Shown here: one piece after another, positions 61,312-64,000 of the stretch
Layout: each line of letters starts with the position of its first letter
Position numbering within the stretch: the first letter of the stretch is position 1
Assembly (NCBI GenBank): GCA_039026955.1
Contig: JBCCLH010000001.1
Span: forward strand, 124,001 to 188,000
Source: Kordia sp039026955
Lineage (GTDB): Bacteria > Bacteroidota > Bacteroidia > Flavobacteriales > Flavobacteriaceae
Reading direction: 5' to 3'
DNA length: 64,000 nt
Notes under the pieces: model-generated
What the model was told of the DNA's origin: nothing
What the model saw: the letters and a program-made list of their open reading frames with translations, nothing else
Databases searched by the model: none
Program-made: the position numbers and the translations under genes

Positions 61312-61798
61312 ATCAAAAAGCGAATCGTCAGTGGATTTGCGCAGCAAATTTGTATCGATAGCAGCTTTGATTTCCCAAGTAGTTCTCGATACAACGAATC
61401 TGGGATTCGCCACTCGAACTGACGTTTGTGGTTTCAATTAAAAATTTTAATAGCAAAGCGATACTTCAATGTGTAAATTTGAAAATGTACTAATGAATTG
61501 ATTTGATAATTTGATAATGAATTAATTTGAAAATATATCAATAATGCATCAATTCCATAAAAATAAGGCAAACTTACTTACTAAAATACTAATATACTAA
61601 AGCGAAGCGCGACCCACAGGCGAAGCCAAGTCTAATAGCAAAGCGATCTTGATTCTAACAGCGAAGCGAGTCTAACAGCGTCAGCGAATCTAAAGCAAAG
61701 CGAATCTAATAATATACCAATTTGAAAATGTACTAATGTATCAATGCCATCAAATAATACTCACAAACTCACCAACTACAATACCAAAATACCAAGAT

Positions 61799-61856
61799 CG
61801 TGAGCGATACTAAAGCGAAGCGTGTCTAACAGGCGAAGCCGATACTAACAATCTAA
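61799..61856. repeat. 58-bp repeat, copy 2
   Basis: It is identical to 12999-13056 and lies 47 bases beyond the hutI stop codon; see that entry for the shared setting. Confidence 0.85.
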
Positions 61857-61902
61857 CAGCATAGCGAATCTAAAGCAAAGCGTTTCCAACAGCAAAGCAA
61901 GT

Positions 61903-63138
61903 CTAAACAACCTTCCCATTAATCAAAACCTGATCAATATGATTATCCCCAAACGCATACGGCAATACATGATACGATTCAATTTCTTTGGTAATGATCA
62001 AATTAGCAGCTTTTCCTTTCGTGATGCTTCCGTGGGTTTCGGAAAGTCCCATGGCGTAGGCACCGTTGATCGTTGCGGCATTGATGGCTTCTTCAGGCGT
62101 CATTTTCATCTTGATACAAGCAGTACTTACGACAAAGTTCATATTCCCAGAAGGTGTCGAACCTGGATTGTAATCGGTTGCTAAGGCAACTGGCAAACCT
62201 GCATCCATCAATTTGCGTGCAGGCGTGTAGGGAATACTCAAAAAGTAGGAACACGAAGGCAAAGCGACAGGCATGGTATCGCTTCCTTGCAGCGCTGTGA
62301 TATCTTCGTCGTTGAGTTCTTCCAAATGATCTACGGAAAGTGCGTTGTACTTTACGCCTAATGCCACACCTCCAAACGCATTGAATTGGTTGACATGAAT
62401 TTTTGGGATGAGTTTGTATTGTTGTGCTGCTTTGAGCAATCGTTCTGTGTCTTCCAGCGTGAAATAGCCTTTTTCGCAGAAAATATCTACGTATTCGGCT
62501 AAATTTTCTTCGGCAACTTTAGGCAACATTTCATTAATCACCAAATCCATATATCCTTTTTGATTGCCTTTGTAATTGGCAGGAACCGCATGTGCGCCCA
62601 GAAAAGTAGTTTTGATTGGAAAATTGTACGCTTCCTTCAACCGTTTTGCCACACGCAACATTTTGAGTTCTGCTTCGGTAGTGAGTCCGTAACCCGATTT
62701 GATTTCAATGGCGCCAGTTCCCATGTGCATGACAGCTTCTAGACGTTTGGCAGATTGTGCAAAGAGTTCATCTTCGGAAGTTTCTTGAAGTTTTTTGGCA
62801 GAATTTAAAATCCCACCGCCACGATTGGCAATTTCCTCATAACTCAGTCCGTTGATGCGATCTACGAATTCTTGCGCGCGATTTCCAGCGTAGACTAAAT
62901 GTGTATGACTATCGCACCAAGCTGGCAACACGACTTTATTAGCACAGTCTATGATCGTATCTGCGGAAGCGATCTCAATAGCGGCCATCAACCCAAAATC
63001 AGAAATGATATCATCTACAATATAGAGATAGGCATTTTCAAGTTTTGGAAGAAATTTCATGTCCGCTCCAGCAACTTTAGACACGTTGTGTTCTCGAACT
63101 TGAAGTAATTGTTTGATGTTGATGAGTAAAGTAGTCAT
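61903..63138 (-). CDS. hutI: imidazolonepropionase
   Basis: This 411-aa amidohydrolase opens the imidazolone ring to N-formimidoyl-glutamate, the substrate of HutG. It has the metal site DSHTHLVYAGNRAQEF (about 74-89), the conserved GTGAIEIKSGYGLT (about 139-152), FLGAHAVP, KIHVNQFNAFGG (metal His) and ALATDYNPGS (catalytic Asp), and the C-terminal VLPYAFGDNHIDQVLINGKVV. The length agrees with the family (about 405-415). It is separated from hutG by a repeat-filled gap and one unrelated gene. Confidence 0.95.
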   Translation of the reverse strand: MTTLLINIKQLLQVREHNVSKVAGADMKFLPKLENAYLYIVDDIISDFGLMAAIEIASADTIIDCANKVVLPAWCDSHTHLVYAGNRAQEFVDRINGLSYEEIANRGGGILNSAKKLQETSEDELFAQSAKRLEAVMHMGTGAIEIKSGYGLTTEAELKMLRVAKRLKEAYNFPIKTTFLGAHAVPANYKGNQKGYMDLVINEMLPKVAEENLAEYVDIFCEKGYFTLEDTERLLKAAQQYKLIPKIHVNQFNAFGGVALGVKYNALSVDHLEELNDEDITALQGSDTMPVALPSCSYFLSIPYTPARKLMDAGLPVALATDYNPGSTPSGNMNFVVSTACIKMKMTPEEAINAATINGAYAMGLSETHGSITKGKAANLIITKEIESYHVLPYAFGDNHIDQVLINGKVV

Positions 63139-63223
63139 GCGCTAGAAGTATACTTAAATTAGTATGACAAATGTAGCCGCAAACCGAATAAATCCCTAAT
63201 TTTAAACTCATAAATTCTCAACC

Positions 63224-63913
63224 ATGAAAACTATTGGACTCATCGGCGGAATGACTCCGCAATCCACGATTTTGTATTATCAAATTTTAAACGATTTAGC
63301 CGAAAAACACAAAGGAATCTCACATACGGCAAAGTGTATTATTCATTCGGTAGATTTTGGAGCGATTAAAAAGTTACAGCATGAAGGTCGTTGGGATGTG
63401 TTGGATGAACTGATGGGAAAAGCGGCAAAAGGGTTGGAAAATGCAGGTGCAGAGTTGATTCTGATTACAGCAAACACCATGCATTTAACAATAGAAGCAG
63501 TTCGAAAAAGTGTGTCAGTTCCTGTGATTCATATTGCTGAAGCTACGGCGGAAAAAATTCTAGAGAAAAATCTACAAACTGTGATCCTTTTAGGAACAAA
63601 ATACACGATGGAATATGATTTTTATAAAGAGGTTTTGACCGCTTTTGGCATTCAATATTTGATTCCGAATGCGGAAGAGCGACAAGAAATCAATCGTGTG
63701 ATTTATGAAGAATTGTCCAAAGCAGAATTGAAAGATAGTTCGCGAAAAGCATATGTGAATATTATTGAGCGACTCCAACAAGAAGGCGCAGAAGGCGTGA
63801 TTTTGGGTTGTACCGAAATTCCTTTGTTAATAAAACAAGAGAATGTTTCGATTCCTGTATTTGATACCACGACCATTCACGCCACAAAAGCTATGGAATT
63901 GGCATTGAGTTAG
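63224..63913 (+). CDS. aspartate/glutamate racemase family protein
   Basis: This 229-aa PLP-independent amino-acid racemase of the YgeA type opens with IGLIGGMTPQSTILYYQILN. It has the first catalytic site ITANTMHL (about 85-92, Thr where many relatives have Cys) and the second LGCTEIPLLI (Cys near 195). With one Cys and one Thr it resembles the broad-specificity YgeA group rather than strict aspartate racemases. It is divergent from hutI with an 85-base gap. After it, 63914-64000 is AT-rich and shows no gene start. Confidence 0.87.
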   Translation: MKTIGLIGGMTPQSTILYYQILNDLAEKHKGISHTAKCIIHSVDFGAIKKLQHEGRWDVLDELMGKAAKGLENAGAELILITANTMHLTIEAVRKSVSVPVIHIAEATAEKILEKNLQTVILLGTKYTMEYDFYKEVLTAFGIQYLIPNAEERQEINRVIYEELSKAELKDSSRKAYVNIIERLQQEGAEGVILGCTEIPLLIKQENVSIPVFDTTTIHATKAMELALS

Positions 63914-64000
63914 TTGCTCTTTCAATTTTCTCAACTCAAAAATAGTTGTTATTTTTATAACAAATTACATGATAACTGGCATAATTATGTAATACAAAAA

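Larger units (their letters stand above)
61127..61902. other. 776-bp gene-free region packed with repeats
   Basis: No gene is seen. From left to right it holds a 97-bp hairpin element (61215-61311) and a segment with GTTCTCGATACAACG and CGCCACTCGAACTGACG like the centre of the AACGTGAGTTCGATATA elements. From about 61500 to 61900 follow phrase-like repeats (AATTTGAAAATGTACTAATG, AAGCGAAGCGCGACC, TCTAACAGCGAAGCGAGTC), including the exact 58-bp copy at 61799-61856. Confidence 0.7.

Overview
The window looks like a chromosomal segment of a marine-type flavobacterium (Bacteroidota, Flavobacteriaceae). The evidence is low G+C, near absence of Shine-Dalgarno sites, several TAnnTTTG-type -7 boxes, many small secreted or lipoprotein genes, and typical families (DUF2853, DUF3857, DUF4331, MG2-like proteins, a carboxypeptidase-regulatory/VWA protein). 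The genus Kordia is a guess from the style of the gene set and the orphan lanthipeptide-like precursors; it cannot be proved here. No rRNA, tRNA, CRISPR array, prophage or intact insertion sequence was seen.

Layout. 1-3 kb: recQ and an alpha/beta hydrolase. 3-32 kb: seven menaquinone genes, all on the + strand, in the order menI-menF-menD, menB, menA, menC, menE. They are broken up by unrelated genes that are mostly on the - strand (C1 peptidase, LamG lipoprotein, DUF695/RraB protein, tandem MG2-like proteins, a DUF3857 pair, a MORN/YwqK protein). No MenH or MenG/UbiE is visible. 32-36.7 kb: a VWA protein and a biotin-dependent carboxyltransferase. 36.8-40.5 kb: a probable MarR-controlled stress operon (DoxX, FMN reductase, Fe-S/CDGSH protein, MarR, two pirins) with the same 18-bp palindrome at two promoters. 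40.5-44.5 kb: nitronate monooxygenase, 2,4-dienoyl-CoA reductase and a UPF0158 protein. 44.7-49 kb: TraB/GumN lipoprotein, a small membrane protein, an ECF sigma/anti-sigma pair, and four tiny precursor-like peptide genes. 49-52 kb: TPR lipoprotein and a DUF4331 protein split over two genes. 52-58 kb: ettA, an Asp/Asn hydroxylase, a VOC protein, a hybrid histidine kinase and a VTT membrane protein. 58-64 kb: a MarR-GNAT fusion, histidine catabolism genes (hutG, hutI) and an amino-acid racemase.

The most interesting items are as follows. (1) Five short peptide genes, four with a conserved N-terminal leader ending in Gly-Gly and Cys/Ser/Thr-containing cores, have no modification enzyme nearby. 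Two of the five share an 18-bp box and a -7 box at exactly the same distance from the start codon. (2) The MarR operator occurs twice, once over a near-perfect flavobacterial promoter. (3) A free-standing four-helix-bundle (23S rRNA intervening-sequence type) gene has its 3' end tandemly repeated, and inverted low-complexity repeats flank it. (4) Several families of 100-260 bp palindromic elements with long terminal inverted repeats sit between genes.

All calls rest on reading the sequence and on remembered family motifs; no database search was run.
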